Assembly: GCF_001469875.2 (NCBI RefSeq)
Contig: NZ_LOPW02000017.1
Coordinates: forward strand, 313,908-377,907
Source of the DNA: Haloferax marisrubri
GTDB lineage: Archaea; Halobacteriota; Halobacteria; Halobacteriales; Haloferacaceae
Reading direction: 5' to 3'
Length of the DNA: 64,000 nucleotides
In this document: piece after piece, positions 1 through 7,198 of the stretch
How positions within the stretch are numbered: the stretch's first letter is position 1
Layout of the letters: each line of letters starts with the position of its first letter
The notes under the pieces: model-generated
Databases searched by the model: none
Seen by the model: only the letters and a program-made list of their open reading frames with translations
What the model was told of the DNA's origin: nothing
Position numbers and translations under genes: made by a program

Positions 1-1247
1 CCGACGAGGACGCCGAAGACGGCCTGCCCGAGCGTCTCCTCGGCCGAGCGCGGACCGAGGGGCGGGTCGAAAACGAGGGGTGGCGCGTCCGGGCCGACGG
101 CACCCGATTCTGGGCGTCGGTCACCATCACCGCCCTGACCGACGACGCCGGCGAGGTCATCGGCTTCGCCAAGGTGACCCGCGACATGACCGAACGGAAG
201 CGCCGCGAGCAACAGCTCGACGCGGTGTTCAACAGCACCTTCCAGTACATCGGACTGGTCGAGCCAGACGGCACGGTCCTCCGGGTGAACGACGCCGCGC
301 TCGACCTCGTCGACGCCGACCGCGACGACGTGGTGGGGATGCGAGCGTGGGAGACGCCGTGGTGGCGCGGCGACGACGAGCGCATCGCCGACCTCCGGGC
401 CGCTCTCGGCCGCGCGGCCGAGGGGGAGTTCGTCCGCTACGAGGTCGAAATCGAACGGGAGAACACCGACCGGCCGGTCGTCATCGACTTCTCCGTCACC
501 CCGGTCCGCGACGGCGACGGCACGGTGTCGCTTCTGGTCCTCGAAGGCCACGACATCACCGCCCGCAAGGAGCGAGAGCGGGAGTTGCGCCGCGAACAGG
601 AGCGACTGGAGTTCGTGAACCGCATCATCCGCCACAACCTCCTCAACGGGCTGAACGTGGTCGGCGCGCGGGCGGACATCGTCGAGGACTTCGTGGACGA
701 CGCGGGGCTGACCCACCTCGAAACGATACAGGGACGCGTCCGCGAGATGACCGAACTCGTCGGGACGATGCGGACGTTCATGAAAGTCATCGTCGAGCGC
801 GAGTCCCACGAGTTCCGCCCGCGGCGAATCGACGAGGCGGTCGACCACGGCGTGGACTCGCTCCGCCGGGAGTCCGACGCCGCGAGCGTCGCCGTCGGGA
901 GACTGCCGGACATCTCGGTCGTCGCCGACGACCTGCTGGACGAGGTCGTCGAACACCTGCTGAAGAACGCCGTCCAGCACAACGACAAGCCGAACCCGAC
1001 GGTCGAAGTCGAGGTGGCCGCCGGCGACGACGTGGTCGAACTCCGCGTCTCCGACAACGGGCCGGGCGTTCCCGACGAGGAGAAACACCGCATCGTCGAC
1101 CAGCGCATCGAGGACCTGTCGAACCCGGGCAACGGCTTCGGTCTGTTTCTAGTCCGCGAAATCGTCGAGAGCTACGGCGGGACGGTCGAAATCGAGGACA
1201 ACGACCGCGGCGGAGCCACGTTCGTCATCACGCTCCCGCGGGCGTGA
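1..1247 (+). CDS. PAS-domain sensor histidine kinase, 5'-truncated by the window edge
   Basis: This open frame enters from before base 1 (codons begin at base 3) and ends with TGA at 1245-1247. The first 60 or so visible residues look like the end of a PAS domain (WRVRADGTRFWASVTI ... VTRDMTERK), followed by a second PAS domain up to about nt 580. The dimerisation/phosphoacceptor helix carries RIIRHNLLNGLN, with the His codon at 633-635. A HATPase domain follows, with N box LLKNAVQHN, G1 box DNGPGVPDEE and G2 box GNGFGLFLV. No membrane segment is visible in this part, so what is seen is cytoplasmic. It is a two-component kinase of the large haloarchaeal PAS/HATPase class; its signal is unknown. 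The receiver genes just downstream are possible partners, but that is inferred from position only. Confidence 0.93.
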   Translation, partial: DEDAEDGLPERLLGRARTEGRVENEGWRVRADGTRFWASVTITALTDDAGEVIGFAKVTRDMTERKRREQQLDAVFNSTFQYIGLVEPDGTVLRVNDAALDLVDADRDDVVGMRAWETPWWRGDDERIADLRAALGRAAEGEFVRYEVEIERENTDRPVVIDFSVTPVRDGDGTVSLLVLEGHDITARKERERELRREQERLEFVNRIIRHNLLNGLNVVGARADIVEDFVDDAGLTHLETIQGRVREMTELVGTMRTFMKVIVERESHEFRPRRIDEAVDHGVDSLRRESDAASVAVGRLPDISVVADDLLDEVVEHLLKNAVQHNDKPNPTVEVEVAAGDDVVELRVSDNGPGVPDEEKHRIVDQRIEDLSNPGNGFGLFLVREIVESYGGTVEIEDNDRGGATFVITLPRA

Positions 1248-1258
1248 GTGCGGTCCGG

Positions 1259-1346
1259 GTTCCGCCCGCGCTCCGTTCGAGTTCTGCCCGCGCTCCGTTC
1301 GCGTTCTGCCCGCGTTCCGTCCGTGTTCTCCCCGCGGTCGGTCGGC
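1259..1346. repeat. Four tandem copies of a 22-bp repeat after the kinase gene
   Basis: Four 22-bp units lie head to tail at 1259-1280, 1281-1302, 1303-1324 and 1325-1346. The core is GTTCTGCCCGCGCTCCGTTC; the first three copies differ at a few positions each and the fourth is more diverged. The array starts 12 bp after the kinase stop codon. There are no unique spacers, so it is not a CRISPR array. It is probably a local slippage-type expansion in the 3' untranslated region. Confidence 0.8.
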
Positions 1347-1417
1347 GGTGACCCGACCGTCAGAGACGGCCGAATCGGGTCACTGAACCGCCTAAATTCC
1401 ACCTGTTTCGATGGGCA

Positions 1418-1427
1418 GATATATTAC
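1418..1427 (+). promoter_or_regulatory. TATA-like element of the Bat-type regulator gene
   Basis: The AT-rich stretch AGATATATTA lies about 33 bp before the ATG at 1456 in otherwise GC-rich sequence. That spacing fits an archaeal TATA box for a transcript with a very short or absent leader. Confidence 0.55.
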
Positions 1428-1455
1428 TGTCCGCCGTTACTGTGTGTTCGATACG

Positions 1456-3204
1456 ATGGTCACCGAACGCTCGGCGCGCGAGAGCCCCGAACAGCGGGCC
1501 GCCGAGCAGGTCGTCCTCGTGGTCGACGACGACGAGGACCTCGCAGACACCTGCCGGTACTGGCTTGACGGCGAGCGGTTCGCCGTCGAGACCGCCTACG
1601 GCGGTGAAGAAGCTCTCCACCGACTCGACGACGACGTCGACGTCGTCCTCCTCGACCGCCGGATGCCGAACGTCACGGGCGACGACGTGCTCGACGAGAT
1701 TCGCGAGCGCGGCCTCGACTGCCGCGTGGCGATGATGACCGCGGTCGAACCCGACACCGACATCGTCGACATGCCGTTCGACGCCTACCTCGTCAAGCCC
1801 GTCTCGGAGGCGGAGGTCAAAGAGACGGTCGAGGAACTGCTCGTGCGCTCGGGGTTCGAGTCCGAGGTCCGCGAGTACTTCGCGCTCGAATCCACCGAGG
1901 CGGCGCTCGACAGCCGCGACGTAGAGGAACTCCGCGAACCGGAGGCGCTGGCCGACCTCCGGAGCCGACTGGAGGCGGTGCGGGCCGAACACGAGGCGGC
2001 GATTCGAAACCGCGAGGCGCAACTCGACCGCCTGAACCGGACCAACGAACTCCTCCGCGACATCGACCGGGCGCTCATCGACGCGCGGACCCGCGACGAA
2101 ATCGAACAGACCGTCTGCGACACGGTCGCGAGCGCCCACGAGGCCGCCGTCGTCCTCAGGCGAACCGCCGCCGGCACGCTCCGGTGTACCGCGGCGGCGG
2201 GCCACGGCCTCGACCCCGCGAGTGTCGACCTCGACTTCGTCGACGAAGCGTTCGACATCGACGGGATGGTCGAAGACGGCTTCGTCTTCGAGGACATCTC
2301 CGAGGCGCACCGCGCGGCCGTGTTCGGCGACGACGCCGACGCCCTCGACACGGTCTCGGCGCTCTGTGTCGCCATCGACTACCGCGATACGATGTACGGC
2401 GCGCTCGTCGTCTACGACGAGACCGACGGCTTCGACGACGAGTCCGTGGGGCTGTTTTCCGACCTCGGCGCGACCGTCGGCAACGGCATCAACGCGACCC
2501 AGAGCAAACAACTGCTCAACGGCGACAGCGTCGTCGAACTGGAGTTTCAGGTCGGCTGCGACGCCGGCGTACTCGCCCGGCTCTCGGCGACGCTCGACTG
2601 CCGGCTCTCGCTCGACGGTGTCACCCGCGCCGGCGACGAACTCACCTGTTTCGTCAGCGTCGCCGACGCGTCGGGGAGCGACGTGGTCGCGGCCGCAATC
2701 GACTCCGACGACGTCTCGCAGGCCCGCGTCGTCTCCGAGGGCGACGAGGAATCCGTCGTCGAACTCCGAACCGACGCCGAGGCGGTGCTTTCGACCGCCA
2801 TCGACCACGGCGCGAGCGTGGAGCGGTTGACGCTCTCCGAGGGGAGCGGCAGTCTCGCGCTCCACGTCGCGGCCGACGCCGACCACGGCGCGCTCGTCGA
2901 GGCGGTGACGACTGCCGCCACCGGCGTCTCCGTCGTCGCCAAGCGCGAGGTCGAACGGTCCGTCCAGTCGCCCGACTCCTTCCGGCGGGCGCTCGATTCG
3001 AAGTTGACCGACCGGCAGCGGACGGTCCTCGAAACGTCGCTCGTCTCCGGCTACTTCGAGTGGCCCCGCGGAAGCACGGCCGAGGAGGTCGCCGACTCGC
3101 TCGGCATCTCACCGCCGACGCTCCACGAACACCTCCGGACGGCGGAGCGAAAGCTCATCGAGACGTACTTCGACGAGTTGAATCCCGCGCCGGCGGACGA
3201 CTGA
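1456..3204 (+). CDS. Receiver/HalX/GAF/Bat regulator with C-terminal HTH_10
   Basis: This 582-residue soluble regulator begins with a response-regulator receiver domain (about 18-125). Its acidic pocket is D24-D26, the phosphoacceptor D67 lies in LLDRRMP, and the conserved Lys is K114 (LVKP). A HalX-like helical segment (about 125-195) and a GAF-like domain (about 195-340) follow, then a bacterioopsin-activator-type region. The last part (514-573) is an HTH_10 DNA-binding domain containing STAEEVADSLGISPPTLHEH. I chose the ATG at 1456 rather than an upstream ATG at 1411 because a TATA-like element sits between them and because the receiver fold begins soon after 1456. It would be phosphorylated by a histidine kinase, possibly the one just upstream, and would control transcription. 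Target genes are unknown. Confidence 0.9.
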   Translation: MVTERSARESPEQRAAEQVVLVVDDDEDLADTCRYWLDGERFAVETAYGGEEALHRLDDDVDVVLLDRRMPNVTGDDVLDEIRERGLDCRVAMMTAVEPDTDIVDMPFDAYLVKPVSEAEVKETVEELLVRSGFESEVREYFALESTEAALDSRDVEELREPEALADLRSRLEAVRAEHEAAIRNREAQLDRLNRTNELLRDIDRALIDARTRDEIEQTVCDTVASAHEAAVVLRRTAAGTLRCTAAAGHGLDPASVDLDFVDEAFDIDGMVEDGFVFEDISEAHRAAVFGDDADALDTVSALCVAIDYRDTMYGALVVYDETDGFDDESVGLFSDLGATVGNGINATQSKQLLNGDSVVELEFQVGCDAGVLARLSATLDCRLSLDGVTRAGDELTCFVSVADASGSDVVAAAIDSDDVSQARVVSEGDEESVVELRTDAEAVLSTAIDHGASVERLTLSEGSGSLALHVAADADHGALVEAVTTAATGVSVVAKREVERSVQSPDSFRRALDSKLTDRQRTVLETSLVSGYFEWPRGSTAEEVADSLGISPPTLHEHLRTAERKLIETYFDELNPAPADD

Positions 3205-3234
3205 GGCGGGCGGTTACGGGCGGCCGAGAGGAGA

Positions 3235-3627
3235 TTAATCGAGGTTTGCTTCGGGCGCGTCGCCGACGAGTCGAGCGGCGGCGTCGAAGACGTCGCGTTT
3301 GGTGACTGGTTTCGTGAGCACGTCGTCAGCGGGGAGGTCGGCGAGTTCGTCGCCGGGCGTGGCGCTGAGCATGACGACACCGAACGACGCCGGGTCGACC
3401 CGGCGGTGGAGTTCTTCGAGGACGGACTCGCCGGAGAGACCGGGGAGGTTGCGGTCGAGGAAGACGAGGTCGACGTCGTCGTCGAACGCCTGGAGGGCCT
3501 CGCGCCCGGAGTAGGCGACTCGGACGTGGTAGCGGCGTTCGAGCCACAACGCGAGGCTATCGGCGAGGGCGGCCTCGTCGTCGACGAGGAGGACGGTCGG
3601 GGTGTCGGAGGGGTGGGTCTGTGTCAT
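3235..3627 (-). CDS. Single-domain response regulator (receiver only)
   Basis: The 130-residue product is almost entirely one receiver domain: D16/D17 acidic pair, phosphoacceptor D58 in VFLDRNLPG, S88 in the MLSAT strand and K106 in LTKPV. There is no output domain; the tail after residue 120 is short. Such proteins act as phosphotransfer shuttles or bind partners through the receiver surface. The gene is convergent with the Bat-type regulator (30 bp between stop codons), and its receiver resembles that protein's N-terminus (FAVETAYGGEEAL versus HVRVAYSGREALQ), so the two may respond to related kinases. That link is inferred. Confidence 0.88.
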   Translation of the reverse strand: MTQTHPSDTPTVLLVDDEAALADSLALWLERRYHVRVAYSGREALQAFDDDVDLVFLDRNLPGLSGESVLEELHRRVDPASFGVVMLSATPGDELADLPADDVLTKPVTKRDVFDAAARLVGDAPEANLD

Positions 3628-3721
3628 GGCTCGGACCGTGGCTACGTCGGTGTCGCGGGCGTGGTCGTTCGGACTCGGACGCAGTCGAGTGTGGTCGGGT
3701 GCCGGCCGGCGGCGGTCTCGC

Positions 3722-3928
3722 TCACGCGTCGTTCATGCGCTGGGACTGCGTGTTCCCACAGCGGGTACAGCGCGTGACACGGTAGGGCTCACGAGAGAAT
3801 TCGCGGTTCTCGCGTTTCCGGCTCTCGGTCTTGATTTCGATGGAGACGTCGTGCGGCGTCCGCGACTCACACGACGTGCACTCTTCGACGAACTCGTTGT
3901 TTCGGGGACTGCTTTTACTCTTCGACAT
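3722..3928 (-). CDS. Small zinc beta-ribbon protein (DUF7835-like)
   Basis: A 68-residue basic/acidic mixed protein with two CxxC knuckles, C17-TS-C20 and C54-TR-C57-G, spaced as in a zinc ribbon. It resembles a small haloarchaeal family annotated as a putative zinc beta-ribbon protein (I recall DUF7835; not checked). The function is unknown; such proteins may bind nucleic acid or act as adaptors. The gene stands alone between the receiver gene and the sulfur-locus regulator. The intact knuckles argue strongly that it is real despite its length. Confidence 0.75.
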   Translation of the reverse strand: MSKSKSSPRNNEFVEECTSCESRTPHDVSIEIKTESRKRENREFSREPYRVTRCTRCGNTQSQRMNDA

Positions 3929-4036
3929 ACGGGGGTCGTGGCAATAGCTATGGACCCTGTGCCGTTGAATACGGAACCTAATCGATTTGGGACCCGGACC
4001 AACCGAGGGCGGCGGCCGCTCGTCGGCCGAGAGAAT

Positions 4037-4429
4037 TCACTCCGCGGGGACGATTTTCTCGTCGTACTTGTCGCGGAACTCCTGGATGAGCGTGCCCATC
4101 TGGGCGTACCAGTCGTTGAGCATGCGCTGCATGTCGTCTGCGACCTCGTTGGGGTCGGTCGGGTGGTAGACGTGGTAGTAGCCGCCGTGTTCGTAGTTCA
4201 CCTGTTCCTTCTGGATGAGGCCCGCCTGCAGCAGGCGCTGGATGGAGCGGTAGGCGGTCGAGCGCTCCCGTTCGACCGCTTCGGCGACCTCGTCGACGGT
4301 CAGATGTTCGTCGGTCTCGACGAGCACCTCGAAACACCGCCGGTCGAGTTGCTTCAGTCCGTGGAGACACTCGAGGAGCCCCTCGCACTCCATGTCCGAT
4401 TGCAGGTATTCGACCATCGAGCTAGCCAT
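4037..4429 (-). CDS. TrmB-like winged-helix regulator of the sulfur locus
   Basis: A 130-residue protein with an N-terminal winged helix-turn-helix (about 22-90): VDEVAEAVERERSTAYRSI forms the HTH, and IQKEQVNYEHGGYYHVYHP the beta wing. A C-terminal helix (93-122) probably mediates dimerisation. Three cysteines, C15, C21 and C32, sit in or just before the first helix; haloarchaeal TrmB-family redox regulators such as OxsR also use an N-terminal cysteine, so thiol or persulfide sensing is plausible. The gene lies downstream of the TauE gene on the same strand but has its own putative promoter, overlapped by a motif also found before the other sulfur genes (4467-4483). This suggests an autoregulated repressor of the whole locus. 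The DNA-binding fold is clear; ligand and targets are inferred. Confidence 0.88.
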   Translation of the reverse strand: MASSMVEYLQSDMECEGLLECLHGLKQLDRRCFEVLVETDEHLTVDEVAEAVERERSTAYRSIQRLLQAGLIQKEQVNYEHGGYYHVYHPTDPNEVADDMQRMLNDWYAQMGTLIQEFRDKYDEKIVPAE

Positions 4430-4466
4430 TATCGGTTCGGGCTACGTGGTCAGCCCTCAAAAGGGT

Positions 4467-4483
4467 TTGTATAGTTTGCACAA
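4467..4483 (-). promoter_or_regulatory. Candidate operator/TATA overlap before the sulfur regulator gene
   Basis: On the + strand it reads TTGTATAGTTTGCACAA, a dyad with TTGT and ACAA ends. It matches the site at 8571-8587 in 14 of 17 positions. On the minus strand its ACTATAC core lies where a TATA box for the regulator gene (ATG at 4429) would be, so binding would block transcription. This is a sequence-pattern inference. Confidence 0.6.
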
Positions 4484-4560
4484 CACCAGGGGAGAAACGG
4501 CGGCCCGGTGTCGCGGATTCGCGTTCGATGCGAGTGCGGTTCGCGTGCGAGTCGTCGCCG

Positions 4561-5604
4561 TCAGTCGGCGGTCGAACTCCCGGCGGCGGAGGGCGCGCGC
4601 ATGGACTTGACGGCGCTGTAGAGCACCGCGCCGGAGACCATGAGCGCCGACCCGAGGATGAGCGCGAGACTGACGTAGTCGAGGACGCCCATGCCGAGGT
4701 AGTTCCCGGCCTGCCGCACGGCGACCGCGAGCGCGCCGAGGAGCAGCATCAGGCCGAAGTAAATCTTGATTTCGTCCTCGTTGACGATGGAGGTCGCGGC
4801 GGAGCCGACGCGCGCGCCGAGCGCCGAGCCGGCGAGGAGCGGCGCGACGATAGAGAGGTCGACGCCGCCGGACTGCGCGTAGAGGAACGAGCCGATACCG
4901 CCCGAGAACATGATTTCGAACAGGTCGGTCCCGACCGCGATGGGCACCGGGACACCGATGAGGTAGAACAGCGCGGGCATGCGGATGAAGCCGCCGCCGA
5001 CGCCGAGGAAGCCCGAGAGGAGCCCCGTGGCGAACGCGACCAGGAGAATCATCCACAGCGAGACCTTGACGCCGCCGCGAAGCGTTATCATCGGCGGGAG
5101 CGAGTAGCTCTGAATCTTCTTCGCCAGCTCGGGGATGTCGTCGGCGTCGATGTCGGCGTCGCCGTCTACGTCGTGGCTGACGCCGCCGCCGTCGCCGCCC
5201 TTCAGCGCCTCGTAGGTGACGAACAGCCCGATTCCGCCGAGCAAGAGCACGTACGTGACGCTGATGATGTTACCGGCGAGCCCGAGTTCTTCGAGGTAGA
5301 GGACGATTTCCTTCCCGACTTCGAGGCCGACCGTGGTCCCGATAATCATCGAGATACCGAGTTTGTAGTCGACCTGCCCGAGGTCGCGGTGCTTCAGCGT
5401 CGCAATGACGGAGGTCCCGAAGACGAACGCGAGGCCGGAGCCGACGGCCACGCGCGAGGGATAGCCCATGACGAGGAGCGCGGGCGTCACGAGGAACGAC
5501 CCACCCATGCCGAAGAAGCCGAACAGAACGCCGATGAGGACGCCGAACGCGACGAAGAGCGCCAGCATCCCGGCCGACATGCCGAATAGCTCGAACACGC
5601 TCAC
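4561..5604 (-). CDS. TauE/SafE family sulfite/sulfonate exporter
   Basis: A 347-residue polytopic membrane protein with two homologous halves. Each half opens with the family's glycine-rich turn: GFFGMGGSF near residue 30 and GFLGVGGGF near residue 200. About eight hydrophobic segments are visible, with an acidic cytoplasmic loop (DVDGDADIDADDIPEL) in the middle. The family moves sulfite, sulfonates or related anions across the membrane. Translation starts at GTG (5604), which overlaps the stop of the preceding small gene as GTGA, so the two are translationally coupled. Placement beside rhodanese, TusA and YeeE genes favours an inorganic sulfur substrate, probably export of sulfite formed from persulfide oxidation. 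The substrate is an inference. Confidence 0.92.
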   Translation of the reverse strand: MSVFELFGMSAGMLALFVAFGVLIGVLFGFFGMGGSFLVTPALLVMGYPSRVAVGSGLAFVFGTSVIATLKHRDLGQVDYKLGISMIIGTTVGLEVGKEIVLYLEELGLAGNIISVTYVLLLGGIGLFVTYEALKGGDGGGVSHDVDGDADIDADDIPELAKKIQSYSLPPMITLRGGVKVSLWMILLVAFATGLLSGFLGVGGGFIRMPALFYLIGVPVPIAVGTDLFEIMFSGGIGSFLYAQSGGVDLSIVAPLLAGSALGARVGSAATSIVNEDEIKIYFGLMLLLGALAVAVRQAGNYLGMGVLDYVSLALILGSALMVSGAVLYSAVKSMRAPSAAGSSTAD

Positions 5605-5750
5605 TCACCACCGATGGCCTTGCGAACGGTCGGTCCGAGCGCGGCGGTCAGCGCGCCGTAGCCGACGTACAGCACCATCGCCTCGACGAGAACGACGCCG
5701 ACGAGCGCGGCGGCCTGTGCGTTCCCGCTCAACGTCTCGATTCCGAACAT
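5601..5750 (-). CDS. Small single-pass membrane protein coupled to TauE (DUF7512-like)
   Basis: A 49-residue protein (start ATG 5750) with one hydrophobic helix (AAALVGVVLVEAMVLYVGYG) and a short basic tail (TVRKAIGGE). The frame stays open to a GTG at 5789, giving 62 residues, but the added part (VQYTLSAPRGAGK) looks like leader sequence. The stop codon overlaps the TauE GTG start as GTGA, so it is made with TauE and is probably its small subunit or stabiliser. It resembles a haloarchaeal family seen beside TauE genes (I recall DUF7512). The function is unproven. Confidence 0.75.
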   Translation of the reverse strand: MFGIETLSGNAQAAALVGVVLVEAMVLYVGYGALTAALGPTVRKAIGGE

Positions 5751-5778
5751 CTTACCAGCACCCCTCGGGGCGCTCAGA

Positions 5779-5791
5779 GTGTATTGCACGC
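5779..5791 (+). promoter_or_regulatory. Weak extra copy of the sulfur-locus motif in the TauE-operon leader
   Basis: GTGTATTGCACGC shares the GTATTGCAC core with the site before the rhodanese/MBL gene (minus-strand GAGTATTGCACGG). It lies between the presumed transcription start and the ATG at 5750. It could be a secondary operator, or chance. Confidence 0.3.
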
Positions 5792-5851
5792 ATCATACTT
5801 TCTTGTACATGGCTGGCTAACCGGAGTGAGGATATAACGCTTTTGGGAATA

Positions 5852-5868
5852 CTGTGCAAGACCATATC
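5852..5868 (-). promoter_or_regulatory. Candidate sulfur-regulator operator upstream of the TauE operon
   Basis: The + strand reads CTGTGCAAGACCATATC, so the minus strand carries GATATGGTCTTGCACAG. It shares the RGTnTTGCAC core with sites at 5993 and 8445. It lies just upstream of the TATA-like GATATAACG (5831-5839), a position where a protein could activate or interfere with promoter use. Confidence 0.55.
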
Positions 5869-5992
5869 GCGATTGCATATACATAAGTTATAGAAAGACC
5901 ATAGAAATACCACTCAGTCGGACCATATTTTGTATCACACGACATTACGAACATATTTCTCCGCTATCTATGACAAAATAGGTGTTTGCTTA

Positions 5993-6018
5993 TTGTGCAA
6001 TACTATATCGGAGCACAA
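5993..6018. promoter_or_regulatory. Candidate operator with full dyad TTGTGC-N14-GCACAA
   Basis: The sequence opens with TTGTGCAATACTATATC and closes with GCACAA, giving a perfect 6-bp inverted repeat with 14 bp between the arms. The left part is the same motif as at 5852 and 8445. It is about 240 bp from the nearest start codon (5750), so it could be a distal site or could serve a transcript I cannot see. Confidence 0.5.
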
Positions 6019-6248
6019 CACCCCAGAGGAATCGCGGTCGAGAGTCGCTCACAACGGCGTTCGCGGGGATCTACGGCGACCGCCGAACGACCCGCTCTCG
6101 GCGGAAACGGGCACCGGCGCTCGACAGCGCGCGTGAGTCATCGGCCGATTCGACAGTCCTCCAGAGCGGGGCGACGGGCGCTCCGTCGCCGTCGCTCTGC
6201 GGTCGAGAGACGAAGCAGGAAAGAACGAAATCCGATTCGGCGGGGGGC

Positions 6249-6710
6249 TCAGTCGGCGGAGGTGCCGGTCGCGGCGCTCTCGGCGCGGCGGGCGCGCCAG
6301 AGCCCCTGCAGGTACGCACCGACGAACATCCCGCCGATAGCGATGAGGATGGGGTAGTTGCCGACGCCGAGGCTGGCGTAGGCCGCGCCGGGACAGATGC
6401 CGGAGATACCCCAGCCGGCGCCGAAGACGACCCCGCCGACGACGACGTTCTTGTCGAACGACTTCAGGCGGCGGCCGTAGTCGCGCCCGGTGAGGGGCGC
6501 GCGGTCGCCGAACGCCTCGGCGAGCGCGAAGACGGTTCCGGTGACGACGGCGGCCCCGCCCATCACGAAGACGAGGCCGAAGTCGTCGAACTGGAGGAAG
6601 TCGATGACGACCTCCGGTCGGGCCATGTTGCTGACGGCGAGGCCGAACCCGAATATCAGGCCGCCCGCGATGACGACCAGCATGAACCCGAGTCCGCGTT
6701 CGTCGCTCAC
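6249..6710 (-). CDS. YeeE/YedE-type transporter half, second subunit (DUF6691-like)
   Basis: A 153-residue membrane protein with about four hydrophobic helices and the conserved WGISGICPGAAY turn containing C106, the signature of the sulfur-transporting YeeE/YedE fold. In this family a conserved cysteine contacts thiosulfate or a sulfane-sulfur substrate. Translation begins at GTG 6710, overlapping the stop of the preceding half-transporter (GTGA), so the two halves are produced together and probably form one two-part channel. The open frame extends upstream to 6914, but that part is arginine-rich out-of-frame sequence and is not protein-like. Substrate (thiosulfate or persulfide sulfur) is inferred from family and neighbours. 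Confidence 0.88.
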   Translation of the reverse strand: MSDERGLGFMLVVIAGGLIFGFGLAVSNMARPEVVIDFLQFDDFGLVFVMGGAAVVTGTVFALAEAFGDRAPLTGRDYGRRLKSFDKNVVVGGVVFGAGWGISGICPGAAYASLGVGNYPILIAIGGMFVGAYLQGLWRARRAESAATGTSAD

Positions 6711-7198
6711 GGCGACACCCCCAGCGCGCTCAGGAGCTGTGCGACCCCGATGGCGACGAGCATGAACGTGGCGACGTTGACGAGCGAGGTCCGCGAGCGC
6801 GAGCCGACGCCGCAGACCCCGTGGCCGGACGTACAGCCCTTCCCGATGCGGGTGCCGACGCCGACGAGCACGCCGCCGACGGCGAAGCGCCACGGTTGCA
6901 CGTCGGAGACCCACCAGCCGTCGCCGAACAGGACGGTGTAGAGCGCGGCCCCGGCGACGATGCTCAGGGTGAACACGACCCGCCAGTCCCGCGAGGCGAC
7001 GTACTTCGCCTTGTTGAACCGCGGGAGGTCGGAGACGTACGACAGCGTCGATTCGAGGAAGGTGCTCGCGCCGGCGATGATGCCCGTCCCGAGGTAGATG
7101 ACGGCGGTCCCGAGTCCGATGAGGAGGCCGCCGAGCGCGTAGTGCGCGATACCGTTCGGGAAGAGCCCCTCGACGAGGAGCGGCGTCAGACCAGACAT
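6707..7198 (-). CDS. YeeE/YedE-type sulfur transporter half, first subunit
   Basis: A 163-residue polytopic membrane protein. The diagnostic motif GKGCTSGHGVCG (residues 119-130) holds C122 and C129, which in bacterial YeeE are on the substrate path for thiosulfate. Hydrophobic helices occur at about 20-45, 73-92, 105-116 and 138-158. Its ATG (7198) follows the stop codon of the rhodanese/MBL gene without any gap (TAAATG) and its own stop overlaps the next GTG. The three genes are therefore one operon: sulfur carrier enzyme first, then both halves of the transporter. Confidence 0.92.
   Translation of the reverse strand: MSGLTPLLVEGLFPNGIAHYALGGLLIGLGTAVIYLGTGIIAGASTFLESTLSYVSDLPRFNKAKYVASRDWRVVFTLSIVAGAALYTVLFGDGWWVSDVQPWRFAVGGVLVGVGTRIGKGCTSGHGVCGVGSRSRTSLVNVATFMLVAIGVAQLLSALGVSP

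Larger units (their letters stand above)
5751..6248. other. Long AT-rich intergenic regulatory region of the sulfur locus
   Basis: About 500 bp without a credible gene. The half next to the TauE operon (about 5790-6020) is strikingly AT-rich against the genome background. It holds a TATA-like GATATAACG (5831-5839), two good copies of the TTGCAC-core motif (5852-5868 and 5993-6018) and three GACCATA direct repeats (5860, 5897, 5921). The half next to the YeeE gene (6020-6248) is ordinary GC-rich sequence in which I see no gene or RNA. The large size and motif density suggest multi-site control of the TauE operon. Confidence 0.7.

Noticed and set aside
1259-1346. CRISPR-like array
   Set aside because: Units are directly adjacent with no spacers and no cas genes nearby.
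5752-5789. Longer 62-residue form of the small TauE partner starting at GTG 5789
   Set aside because: The extra residues are not helix-forming or family-like, and the segment includes a possible regulatory half-site. I cannot exclude it.
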